A DNA stretch of 64,000 bases from an uncultured Lachnospiraceae bacterium. Its GTDB lineage: Bacteria; Bacillota; Clostridia; Lachnospirales; Lachnospiraceae. The notes beneath the pieces are model-generated. The model did not search any database. It was not told where the DNA came from and saw only the letters and a program-made list of their open reading frames with translations. A program made the translations under genes and the position numbers. Where the stretch lies: assembly GCA_944381635.1 (NCBI GenBank), contig CALWLY010000011.1:1-64000 (forward strand), read 5' to 3'. Every line of letters starts with the position of its first letter. Within the stretch, counting starts at the first letter, position 1. Positions 16,391-23,993 of this stretch are shown one piece after another.

Positions 16391-17527
16391 ATGCACTATG
16401 ATTATGTGATTGCAGGAACCGGCCTGTTTGGCGCAGTTTTTGCCCATGAAATGAAAAAGGCAGGGAAAAAGGTACTGCTTCTGGAAAAGAAAGATCATAT
16501 TGCGGGGAATATTTATACAGAAGAAGTTATGGGCATCAACGTTCATCGTTATGGTGCCCATATTTTTCATACTTCCGACAGGGAAGTATGGGAGTATGTA
16601 AACCGTTTTGCCGCATTTAACAATTTTGTGAATTCGCCGGTGGCAGTGTATAAGGACGAACTTTATAACCTGCCTTTTAATATGAATACATTCAGTAAAA
16701 TGTGGGGGATTCGTACACCCGGAGAAGCGAAAAAGATCATTGAGGAACAGATTGCAGGACTTTCTATCGGCGAGCCTCAGAATCTGGAAGAGCAGGCATT
16801 GTCCCTGGTGGGAAAAGATGTCTATGAGAAACTGGTGAAGGGATATACGGAGAAGCAGTGGGGAAGAGACTGCAGAGAACTTCCGGCTTTTATCATAAAA
16901 CGTCTGCCTCTGCGTTTTACCTACGACAACAACTATTTTAACGATCGCTATCAGGGAATTCCGGAGGGCGGCTATACGGCCATCGTGGAAAAAATGCTGG
17001 AAGGATGTGAAGTTCGTCTGGGAGTTTCCTTCCAGGAATACCGGAAAGCCAATGGGGCAAAAGCAGAGACAGAAAGAGATACCTGGGATAAAGTACTCTA
17101 TACGGGTATGATCGATGAGTATTTTGATTATTGCCTGGGAGCGCTGGAGTATCGCTCGCTGCGGTTTGAGACGGAAATTCTGGAAGGAGTGGACAATTAC
17201 CAGGGAAATGCGGTAGTCAACTATACCGAAAGAGAAGTTCCGTATACAAGAGTCATTGAGCACAAGCATTTTGAATTCGGAACCCAGCCGGACACTGTTA
17301 TTACAAGAGAATACCCGGCAGCATGGGAAAAAGGAGAAGAACCCTATTACCCGGTTAACGATGAAAAGAACGGCGCTCTTTATGAAAAATATTGTGAACT
17401 GGCTGCAAAAGAAAAAAATATTTTGTTCGGCGGAAGGCTGGGACAGTACAAATATTATGATATGGATAAAGTAATCCGCGCAGCCCTGACTATGGTAAGG
17501 GAAGAACTGGGCGGAGAAAACGCATAA
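16391..17527 (+). CDS. glf: UDP-galactopyranose mutase
   Basis: A 378-residue flavoenzyme that converts UDP-galactopyranose to UDP-galactofuranose for cell-surface glycans. The FAD-binding Rossmann motif is at the N-terminus (YVIAGTGLFGAVFAHEM, then LLLEKKDHIAGN). Family features follow: RYGAHIFHTSDREVWEYV, GYTEKQWGRDCRELP, PLRFTYDNNYFNDRYQGIPEGGY and the C-terminal GRLGQYKYYDMD with the uracil/flavin-contacting residues. Length matches the bacterial enzyme. TTGGAGG precedes the ATG. No glycosyltransferases lie beside it, so galactofuranose use must be encoded elsewhere. No clear terminator follows. Confidence 0.96.
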   Translation: MHYDYVIAGTGLFGAVFAHEMKKAGKKVLLLEKKDHIAGNIYTEEVMGINVHRYGAHIFHTSDREVWEYVNRFAAFNNFVNSPVAVYKDELYNLPFNMNTFSKMWGIRTPGEAKKIIEEQIAGLSIGEPQNLEEQALSLVGKDVYEKLVKGYTEKQWGRDCRELPAFIIKRLPLRFTYDNNYFNDRYQGIPEGGYTAIVEKMLEGCEVRLGVSFQEYRKANGAKAETERDTWDKVLYTGMIDEYFDYCLGALEYRSLRFETEILEGVDNYQGNAVVNYTEREVPYTRVIEHKHFEFGTQPDTVITREYPAAWEKGEEPYYPVNDEKNGALYEKYCELAAKEKNILFGGRLGQYKYYDMDKVIRAALTMVREELGGENA

Positions 17528-17828
17528 GATATTCGTCACATCTTCTGGCAGTAAGGCCACAAAGGAGCGGAGCAGCATAGTTTAGGGTCCGGTTTTCCTA
17601 TGGAGGGCCTGTTTCCTTTTCTTCAAAATATCTTGCGGAAATCTTAAGAAGTTTTCGAAAAAGGTTATAGTTTCTTCACATGGAATCCTTATTTTTCCAA
17701 TATACTCTTCTTATACACAAGATAGAGTCTCACAGAGAGATTCTTCCAGTGCGATGAGAAAAAATGTTCCTATCGTACAAGGGAACTGCATATAACAAAT
17801 AGGAGAGTCTTGGAAAGGAGGATGCAGA
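17528..17828. other. Gene-free spacer between glf and the DUF5348 gene
   Basis: No gene is supported here. A weak GC hairpin (about 17582-17608, GGGTCC / GGGCCT) followed by a short T-rich run could be a poor terminator for glf. The rest is AT-rich; no clear promoter was identified. Confidence 0.4.
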
Positions 17829-18056
17829 ATGACAGGTATTTTGATGTACAGCAAAGAGGATCACTGCTATGCAATCACAGACAGGAAAGGAAGGCTGCAG
17901 AAACTCATCCGGGCCGGGCAGCAACTGTATGTTTACTTATGTGAGGTGTGGGTGCCGGTAATTCTTCAGTATTCAGCGAATCTGGGGAACTGGTATTTTA
18001 AATATCTGCCCGGTATAGAGGTGGCAGGCTGCAAAGCTATGATCAAGGAATCCTGA
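17829..18056 (+). CDS. DUF5348-like small protein
   Basis: A 75-residue protein. It has the DUF5348 pattern of a short beta-rich domain: TGILMYSKEDHCYAI at the N-terminus, a central GQQLYVYLCEVWVPVIL segment and a closing WYFKYLPGIEVAGCKAMI. Such proteins are common in Clostridia, often near mobile elements. Function is unknown. A strong GAAAGGAGG site precedes the ATG at 17829. It lies alone between glf and the rpmG promoter. Confidence 0.7.
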   Translation: MTGILMYSKEDHCYAITDRKGRLQKLIRAGQQLYVYLCEVWVPVILQYSANLGNWYFKYLPGIEVAGCKAMIKES

Positions 18057-18191
18057 CAGAAGAGGCAGCAGAGCTGAAATTATCAAAAAAGAAATGATCG
18101 GGATGCCGGGTGTATCTGTTCTGTTTTTGCGGCAAAACATTCCCAGAGAGTGTTTCGGCCGCAAAAACCGCCGATTTTTAAGAAAAGGTAG

Positions 18192-18221
18192 TTGACGGAT
18201 ACGCCCGGCTTATGTTATAGT
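18192..18221 (+). promoter_or_regulatory. rpmG-secE-nusG promoter and leader start
   Basis: TTGACG (18192-18197) and TATAGT (18216-18221) with an 18-base spacer. The transcript would carry a leader of about 145 bases before rpmG, including a T8 run and a possible ATGCCTTGATT / CCCAGGCAT hairpin (about 18254-18310). Confidence 0.65.
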
Positions 18222-18374
18222 AAGCAGGCTAGATGGAAATTAGGTCTTTTTTTTATGCCTTGATTTAGGTTCCTCACCGTTTTCTGCGGGATGGTTCCCA
18301 GGCATGGGATGAAGAAAAAGATCAGAAGAAAATTAGAATTAAGCACAGAAAACAAGCGCGGAGGTGGAAAAAAG

Positions 18375-18524
18375 ATGCGTACAAGAATTACATTAGCATG
18401 CACAGAATGCAAGCAGCGTAATTATAACACAACAAAGGATAAGAAAGCTCATCCGGACAGAATGGAAACTAAGAAATACTGCAGATTCTGCAGAACTCAC
18501 ACGTTACACAAAGAAACCAAATAA
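18375..18524 (+). CDS. rpmG: Ribosomal protein L33, zinc form
   Basis: A 49-residue protein of the large ribosomal subunit. The sequence [12 protein letters not shown] then YCRFC holds the two CxxC pairs of the zinc-binding (C+) form. GCGGAGGTGG precedes the ATG at 18375. It is the first gene of the rpmG-secE-nusG operon, the usual order in Firmicutes. Confidence 0.95.
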   Translation: MRTRITLACTECKQRNYNTTKDKKAHPDRMETKKYCRFCRTHTLHKETK

Positions 18525-18551
18525 TTGTCTCAGGTTTGAAAGGGGTTTATT

Positions 18552-18779
18552 ATGGCAGATACCTCAACGAATCAGAAAACTTCAAAGGTAGGTCCTGTTA
18601 AAAAAATCAAGGACTTTTTCTCGGGAGTGAAAGCTGAATTTAAAAAAATAATTTGGCCGGACAAAGAACTAGTGCTGAAACAGTCAGTGGCAGTTGTAGG
18701 GATTTCAGTTGTGCTGGGAGTTATCATTGCGATTCTGGATTTTATTCTTCAGAACGGTGTGAATCTTCTCAGTCTGTAA
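18552..18779 (+). CDS. secE: Preprotein translocase subunit SecE
   Basis: A 75-residue single-span membrane protein of the SecYEG channel. It has the conserved amphipathic segment FFSGVKAEFKKIIWPDKE before one membrane helix (about 48-70, VAVVGISVVLGVIIAILDFILQ). AAAGGGG precedes the start. SecY is encoded about 41 kb downstream at the end of the spc operon. The gene is co-transcribed with nusG, 16 bases downstream. Confidence 0.95.
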   Translation: MADTSTNQKTSKVGPVKKIKDFFSGVKAEFKKIIWPDKELVLKQSVAVVGISVVLGVIIAILDFILQNGVNLLSL

Positions 18780-18795
18780 CAGTGAGGGTGATTGA

Positions 18796-19314
18796 ATGGC
18801 AGAATCAAACTGGTATGTGGCTCATACCTATTCAGGTTATGAGAACAAAGTAAAAGCCAATATTGAAAAAACCATCGAGAACAGGCATCTGGAAGATGAA
18901 ATCTTGGAAGTGCGCGTTCCCATGCAGGACGTTGTCGAGGTAAAGAACGGCGCCAAAAAGACTGTTCAGAAGAAGATGTTCCCTGGATACGTGTTAATCA
19001 ATATGGTGATGAACGATGACACCTGGTATGTGGTAAGAAACACAAGAGGTGTTACCGGATTCGTAGGGCCGGGAAGCAAACCCGTACCGCTGACCGAGGC
19101 AGAGATGAGATCTCTCGGAATTCAGGAAGAAAATATTAATATTGACTTTGCAGAGGGCGATATGATTGTCGTCATTGCAGGAGCATGGAAGGATACGCTG
19201 GCTGCTGTTCAGAAGATTGATTACAGCAAACAGACCGTAACCATCAACGTAGAACTGTTCGGCAGGGAGACACCTGTTGAAATCAGTTTCACAGATATCA
19301 GAAAGTCACAGTAG
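18796..19314 (+). CDS. nusG: Transcription termination/antitermination factor NusG
   Basis: A 172-residue factor that binds RNA polymerase clamp helices and the upstream DNA. The NGN domain (WYVAHTYSGYENKVKANIEK, then FPGYVLINMVMNDDTWYVVRNTRGVTGFVG) is complete, and a KOW domain follows (FAEGDMIVVIAGAWKDT). Length is normal. The ribosome binding site is GAGGGTGATTG. It is followed by a 194-base spacer before rplK. Confidence 0.97.
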   Translation: MAESNWYVAHTYSGYENKVKANIEKTIENRHLEDEILEVRVPMQDVVEVKNGAKKTVQKKMFPGYVLINMVMNDDTWYVVRNTRGVTGFVGPGSKPVPLTEAEMRSLGIQEENINIDFAEGDMIVVIAGAWKDTLAAVQKIDYSKQTVTINVELFGRETPVEISFTDIRKSQ

Positions 19315-19508
19315 TCATACGGTTACCGTATGAACAGGCGAAACCGATGTTCATTGGAGCAATCCGTTGAGCTGTGGAAGCAATGTCCCGGACAGGAGAG
19401 TTCGGGTCGGAGGAAAACAACTGTATTTGCCGGCAATGCCGGATGCAGCGAATATTCCGCGGAAAGATACATTGCGCCAGACCACAATATATTTAGGAGG
19501 TGCCTAAA
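19315..19508 (+). promoter_or_regulatory. nusG-rplK spacer with hairpins, possible L1/L11 leader
   Basis: This gene-free spacer begins with the perfect hairpin TCATACGG-TTA-CCGTATGA (19315-19333) and is otherwise GC-balanced with several short stems. In many bacteria L1 represses the rplKA mRNA by binding a site near rplK; such a site could lie here, but I cannot identify a consensus. No clear promoter or terminator is seen. Confidence 0.35.
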
Positions 19509-19934
19509 ATGGCAAAGAAAGTTACTGGATACATTAAGTTACAGATTCCGGCTGGTAAAGCAACACCAGCACCCCCGGTTGGTCCTGCACTTGGACAGCA
19601 CGGTGTAAATATCGTTGAATTCACAAAGCAGTTCAACGCAAGAACAGCAGATAAAGGCGATGTTATCATCCCTGTTGTTATTACAGTTTATGCAGACAGA
19701 AGTTTCAGCTTTGTTACAAAGACTCCGCCTGCTGCAGTATTACTGAAGAAGGCTTGCAATCTTAAATCTGGTTCTGCAGTACCGAACAAAACAAAAGTTG
19801 CTACTATTTCCAAAGCAAAAGTTCAGGAAATTGCTGAGATGAAAATGCCTGACCTGAACGCAGCCAGCCTGGAAGCAGCTATGAGCATGATCGCTGGTAC
19901 AGCAAGAAGCATGGGTATTGTAGTAGAAGACTAA
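19509..19934 (+). CDS. rplK: Ribosomal protein L11
   Basis: A 141-residue protein of the GTPase-associated centre. The N-terminal domain has [26 protein letters not shown], the thiostrepton-region sequence with the conserved prolines. The C-terminal RNA-binding domain ends [19 protein letters not shown]. The start at 19509 follows TTAGGAGGTGCC. rplA follows after a 146-base spacer that contains small hairpins (for example GCCGG / CCGGC near 20022-20040). Confidence 0.97.
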   Translation: MAKKVTGYIKLQIPAGKATPAPPVGPALGQHGVNIVEFTKQFNARTADKGDVIIPVVITVYADRSFSFVTKTPPAAVLLKKACNLKSGSAVPNKTKVATISKAKVQEIAEMKMPDLNAASLEAAMSMIAGTARSMGIVVED

Positions 19935-20080
19935 TTAATCAGAGAGAATCTGGGAGCAGCGCCTGATTTTTTCGTTACGGTCATACCGGGGATGCTGGGA
20001 AGCATCTGAAACAGACGGAAAAAGCCGGCAGGGTAAGCCGGAAAAAGAGGCTGCGTTATCAACCAATGGAGGAAATAAAG

Positions 20081-20770
20081 ATGAAACATGGAAAGAAATA
20101 TAGCGAAGCTGCTAAATTAGTAGATCGCACAGTTCAGTACGAACCCGCTGAAGCAATCGCTCTGGCAAAAAAGACAGCTACAGCAAAATTTGATGAGACA
20201 GTAGAAGTTCATATCAGAACAGGATGTGACGGACGTCACGCTGAGCAGCAGATCCGTGGTGCAGTTGTACTGCCTAACGGAACAGGTAAAACTGTTAAAG
20301 TTTTAGTATTCGCAAAAGGCACAAAATTAGATGAAGCTACAGCAGCTGGCGCTGATTTTGTAGGCGGCGAAGAACTGATTCCGAAGATCCAGAACGAAGG
20401 ATGGCTGGATTTCGACGTAGTTGTTGCAACACCTGATATGATGGGCGTTGTAGGACGTTTAGGTAAAGTTCTGGGACCGAAAGGCTTAATGCCTAACCCG
20501 AAAGCAGGAACTGTTACTATGGACGTAACAAAAGCTGTTAACGATATCAAAGCTGGTAAGATCGAATACAGACTGGATAAATCCAACATTGTACACGTAC
20601 CGATCGGAAAAGCTTCTTTCACAGAAGAGCAGTTACAGGAAAACTTCAATGCACTGATGGATGCTATCGTAAAAGCAAAACCCAGCGCACTGAAAGGACA
20701 GTATTTAAGAAGCATTACACTGGCTACCACAATGGGACCTGGCGTAAAAGTTTCTGTTGCAAAATTCTAA
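20081..20770 (+). CDS. rplA: Ribosomal protein L1
   Basis: A 229-residue protein of the L1 stalk that helps release the E-site tRNA and usually acts as a translational repressor of rplKA. Family motifs include [23 protein letters not shown] and [16 protein letters not shown]. The ATG at 20081 follows ATGGAGGAAATAAAG. It is the last ribosomal gene before the first insertion of unrelated genes into the ribosomal cluster; a strong terminator follows 18 bases later. Confidence 0.97.
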   Translation: MKHGKKYSEAAKLVDRTVQYEPAEAIALAKKTATAKFDETVEVHIRTGCDGRHAEQQIRGAVVLPNGTGKTVKVLVFAKGTKLDEATAAGADFVGGEELIPKIQNEGWLDFDVVVATPDMMGVVGRLGKVLGPKGLMPNPKAGTVTMDVTKAVNDIKAGKIEYRLDKSNIVHVPIGKASFTEEQLQENFNALMDAIVKAKPSALKGQYLRSITLATTMGPGVKVSVAKF

Positions 20771-20788
20771 TTTTCATAGAGAGCAGTA

Positions 20789-20823
20789 AACGGAGTTTCT
20801 TTGCGGAGAAACTCCGTTTTTTA
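20789..20823 (+). terminator. Intrinsic terminator after rplA
   Basis: AACGGAGTTTCT / AGAAACTCCGTT arms with a short TTGCGG loop, then TTTTTT. A degenerate copy of the dispersed hairpin repeat begins at the T-tract. Confidence 0.9.
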
Positions 20824-20886
20824 TGCCTGGAAACTTCATTTACAGTGCAAAAAAGCTACTCCGCTTTGGATGCGCACTTTTTATGT
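20820..20886. repeat. Dispersed terminator-linked hairpin repeat, degenerate copy
   Basis: After the rplA terminator comes TTATGCCTGGAAACTTCATT and then CTCCGCTTTGGATGCGCACT, which match the first palindrome and the middle block of the better copies at 26.80 and 63.26 kb. The first palindrome has decayed and the final hairpin is absent. Confidence 0.55.
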
Positions 20887-20953
20887 GACAAAAAAGTTTC
20901 TTTCTAATCGTAAAAAAGATATTTTGCTGTGGATTTACATATTTTTTATTCGT

Positions 20954-20981
20954 TTGACAAACACTTAATCAATGATATAAT
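20954..20981 (+). promoter_or_regulatory. Promoter of the cation/proton antiporter gene
   Basis: TTGACA (20954-20959) and TATAAT (20976-20981) with a 16-base spacer, 56 bases before the start codon. Both boxes match the consensus perfectly. Confidence 0.75.
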
Positions 20982-21037
20982 GATATTGATTATGGCTTGC
21001 AAAATTGGTCGGGTGGTGTACATAAGGGAGGAAAATC

Positions 21038-22309
21038 ATGGAATCATATCGTTATTTGCTGGATATAGCATTGATATTGCTTTCCACTAAATTTTTGGGG
21101 ATGCTCACACGCAAAATTGAGATGCCCCAGGTGGTAGGAGCTCTGCTCGCCGGAATTATTTTGGGACCGGCCTGCCTTGGATGGGTTAACGAATCGGAGC
21201 TGCTTTCCAGTATTGCGGAAATCGGCGTTATCGTTCTTATGTTTTCGGCAGGACTTGAAACAGACATTCAGGAGCTGAAGCGTTCAGGAGGCAAAAGCTT
21301 TGTGATTGCCCTGATTGGTGTAATCGTGCCGCTTCTTATGGGATTTGGACTTGCCTCCATTTATAATCCGGGCGGACATCAGCAGTTTTTGGAAAACATG
21401 TTTGTGGGAGTTATTTTAACAGCTACGTCAGTGAGTATCTCGGTGGAAACACTCAAAGAGATCGGCAAACTCTCCACGCCCAGCGGAAATGCCATTCTGG
21501 GGGCGGCAATTATTGATGACGTGCTGGGAATCATTGCATTGACAATTATTTCCGGTATGGCTGACACGTCGGTAAATCTGGCGGTTGTTATGATAAAAAT
21601 AGTTGCCTTTTTTGTATTTGCCATAGTTGTGGCATTGGTGATTCATCCGCTGTATGTGAAATGGTTTTCCAGAGGAGACAGAGTTCTTCGTCGTTATTCC
21701 ATCGTTTCCTTTTCGTTTGCGCTTCTGATGGCGTATGCGGCGGAACAGTTTTTCGGAGTGGCGGATATCACGGGAGCTTTCGTGGCCGGTCTGATTATCT
21801 CCGGCACTGCCAAGTCTGCTTATGTGGCCAAGAGAATTGATACCTTGTCCTATCTGCTGATTGCACCGGTATTTTTTGCAAGTATCGGACTGAAGGTAGA
21901 GAGACCGGATTTTAATATGACCCTTGTTGTGCTGACGCTGCTTCTTCTGCTTGTGGCTGTTTTTTCCAAAATCATCGGATGTGGATTGGGCGCAAAGATA
22001 TGCGGATACACGGGGATACAGTCTATCCGTATCGGAAGCGGCATGGTAAGCCGTGGTGAAGTTGCCCTGATTATTTCCAGCAAAGGTGTAGCGCTTGGAT
22101 TGATGAATTCCATGTTTTTAACGCCGGTTCTGCTGGTAGTTGTGGTTACAACAATCGTGACTCCGATTCTTCTGAAATTTGCTTTTGCAGACAGAAAGAA
22201 TGATCCGGATGTTGCTGTGAAGTCCAATCTGGTGCAGGGATATGAACAGCGTAAGAAGATAGAGGTAGAACAACATAGGGTAATTGAGGAAAATATCAGG
22301 GAGTCCTGA
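21038..22309 (+). CDS. CPA2-family cation/proton antiporter
   Basis: A 423-residue integral membrane protein with about 12-13 hydrophobic helices of the Na+/H+ exchanger type. It begins directly in the first helix (LLDIALILLSTKFLGMLTRKIEMPQVVGALLAGIILGP). The ion-site region contains TATSVSISVETLKEIG and GAAIIDDVLGIIAL with the conserved Asp pair; ITGAFVAGLIISGT and GMVSRGEVALIISSKG are also typical. The short charged tail (about 385-423) lacks a TrkA-N domain. It probably exchanges Na+ or K+ for H+. GGGAGGAAAATC precedes the ATG. It has its own promoter and terminator, so it forms a single-gene unit inside the ribosomal region. Confidence 0.9.
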   Translation: MESYRYLLDIALILLSTKFLGMLTRKIEMPQVVGALLAGIILGPACLGWVNESELLSSIAEIGVIVLMFSAGLETDIQELKRSGGKSFVIALIGVIVPLLMGFGLASIYNPGGHQQFLENMFVGVILTATSVSISVETLKEIGKLSTPSGNAILGAAIIDDVLGIIALTIISGMADTSVNLAVVMIKIVAFFVFAIVVALVIHPLYVKWFSRGDRVLRRYSIVSFSFALLMAYAAEQFFGVADITGAFVAGLIISGTAKSAYVAKRIDTLSYLLIAPVFFASIGLKVERPDFNMTLVVLTLLLLLVAVFSKIIGCGLGAKICGYTGIQSIRIGSGMVSRGEVALIISSKGVALGLMNSMFLTPVLLVVVVTTIVTPILLKFAFADRKNDPDVAVKSNLVQGYEQRKKIEVEQHRVIEENIRES

Positions 22310-22385
22310 TAAGCGAGACGGAAATTTGAAAAGATAAGACTTCAAAATAGAAATTGCAGACAAAATTTGTTCCTAAAGAGAAAGC

Positions 22386-22424
22386 GGGGATGCCGAAAAT
22401 AAACTTTTGGTATCCCTGTTTTTT
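22386..22424 (+). terminator. Intrinsic terminator after the antiporter
   Basis: GGGGATGCCGAAAA / TTTTGGTATCCC arms followed by TGTTTTTT. Confidence 0.8.
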
Positions 22425-22547
22425 ACTTTTATCCCCATTTGTTTGGTCATCATTTGAAATGGGTCAGAGTAAGTAGTCTTTCGCGGTCTGAACTGCTTGA
22501 CGCAGTGAACAAATTCACTGATAATGGAAATAAGAAAGGAAGGTCTT

Positions 22548-23807
22548 ATGGCGGAAAAGAGAAAAAACAGACGAAAGAGAAGAAAGAAAAATACGAGAAT
22601 CTTTTTTGGGACCATGTTTCTGACAGTTGCTGCAGGGAGTGTGCTTTTGCTGGCGGGATGGGCCGTTTTTGTGCTTGGCGCACAGGAGCTGGCGCCCGTT
22701 GTAGTGCAGGCCGAAGTGCTTCATCCCGATACGGCGGAAGGGCCGGAACAAGAAGAGACCGAAAGTGCGGGAAAATACGATGAGATACTGGCAGATCCTG
22801 AGAGAATGGCGGCGGAGAATATCTATACCAAACAGGCGGCAAGCAGTGAAGAAGTGACATTGGCCTTTGCCGGCGATATCCTTTTTGACGACCACTACGC
22901 GATCATGGCTAAAATGCAGCAGAGAGGCGGAAAGATTGAAGATGGAATTTCAGAGGAACTGCTGGCAGAAATGAGAGCCGCGGATATTTTTATGGTTAAC
23001 AATGAGTTTCCCTACACGGACCGGGGAACGCCTACACCTGGAAAAACTTTCACTTTTCGTGCAAAGACAAAATATGCCCCGCTGCTTCACGATATGGGAG
23101 CGGATGTGGTGGCTCTGGCCAACAATCACGCCTATGATTACGGAGAAGTGTCGCTGACGGATACTGTGGATACCCTCAAAAGTATAGGAATGCCTTATGC
23201 GGGAGCGGGGTATAATCTGGAAGAAGCCATGCGGCCGGTCTACTTTATCATAAATGATATGAAGATAGGTATTATTTCCGCTACTCAGATTGAGAGGCTG
23301 GATAATCCCGATACAAAAGGGGCCACAGAAAATTCACCGGGGGTATTCCGGTGCTGGAATCCGGACAAACTTTTACAGTGGATTCCCGAAGTGAAAAAGA
23401 ACTGTGATTTTCTGATTGTGTACATGCACTGGGGAACGGAAAGTGTGGCGGAGATTGACTGGGCACAGAAGGAACAGGCGCCGTTGATTGCAGAGGCAGG
23501 GGCGGATTTGATCATCGGGGATCACCCTCATTGCCTGCAGAAAATAGAATACATCGGCGATGTGCCGGTGGTTTACAGCCTTGGAAATTTTCTGTTCAAC
23601 TCCAAAACGCAGGATACGTGCCTTGTGAAAGCCACGATCAACGAAAACGGAATCCAAAGACTGCAGTTCGTGCCGGCTCTGCAGAAAGACTGCACGGTAA
23701 GCATGCTTCAGGGAAGCGAGAAGGAGCGAGTCCTGGAATATATGAGAAATCTGTCACCGGGTATCAACATTGACAGCGAAGGATATATAACGCCGGCTGT
23801 TTCCTGA
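22548..23807 (+). CDS. CapA-family protein (PGA synthesis-like, membrane-anchored)
   Basis: A 419-residue protein with a basic N-terminus (KRKNRRKRRKKN) and one membrane helix (about 18-42), so the body is outside the cell. A CapA/PGA_cap domain of the metallophosphatase fold follows from about residue 104: LAFAGDILFDD, NNEFPYTDRG, ALANNHAYDYG, YMHWGTE and IIGDHPHCLQ, all with the expected metal-ligand residues. CapA-like proteins take part in poly-gamma-glutamate capsule synthesis, but many act in other surface processes; no capB/capC genes are nearby. The ATG at 22548 follows AAAGGAAGG. The mannosidase promoter lies downstream. Confidence 0.85.
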   Translation: MAEKRKNRRKRRKKNTRIFFGTMFLTVAAGSVLLLAGWAVFVLGAQELAPVVVQAEVLHPDTAEGPEQEETESAGKYDEILADPERMAAENIYTKQAASSEEVTLAFAGDILFDDHYAIMAKMQQRGGKIEDGISEELLAEMRAADIFMVNNEFPYTDRGTPTPGKTFTFRAKTKYAPLLHDMGADVVALANNHAYDYGEVSLTDTVDTLKSIGMPYAGAGYNLEEAMRPVYFIINDMKIGIISATQIERLDNPDTKGATENSPGVFRCWNPDKLLQWIPEVKKNCDFLIVYMHWGTESVAEIDWAQKEQAPLIAEAGADLIIGDHPHCLQKIEYIGDVPVVYSLGNFLFNSKTQDTCLVKATINENGIQRLQFVPALQKDCTVSMLQGSEKERVLEYMRNLSPGINIDSEGYITPAVS

Positions 23808-23839
23808 CAGAAAAAATGAGAAATCGGTGAAAAAAATGA

Positions 23840-23922
23840 TTGCATAAAAGCAGAATTTGATATATCATAATCCTAGATAAAGCAAGCGATATATATCAAA
23901 CAAAGAGAAATAATATATCAAA
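23840..23922 (+). promoter_or_regulatory. Mannosidase promoter with repeated palindromic operators
   Basis: TTGCAT (23840-23845) and TATCAT (23863-23868) are 17 bases apart. The -10 box is covered by the palindrome TGATATATCA (23858-23867). A related palindrome, GATATATATC, follows at 23888-23897, and ATATATCAAAC at about 23913-23923. Three such sites at and after a promoter suggest repressor binding, with the GntR/LacI-hybrid regulator at 27002-28174 as the obvious candidate. Confidence 0.55.
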
Positions 23923-23993
23923 CTTGGCGAAAAAGGTAACTTGCCCTCAAGGGTAAACATAAGAGGCTGAAAATCAGCAGAACGGAGGAAAAC

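Noticed and set aside
16349-17578. 409-codon open frame antisense to glf
   Set aside because: It covers glf on the other strand without a start signal or recognisable domain.
19330-19608. 92-codon frame overlapping the start of rplK
   Set aside because: It overlaps the conserved rplK start in another frame and has no ribosome binding site.
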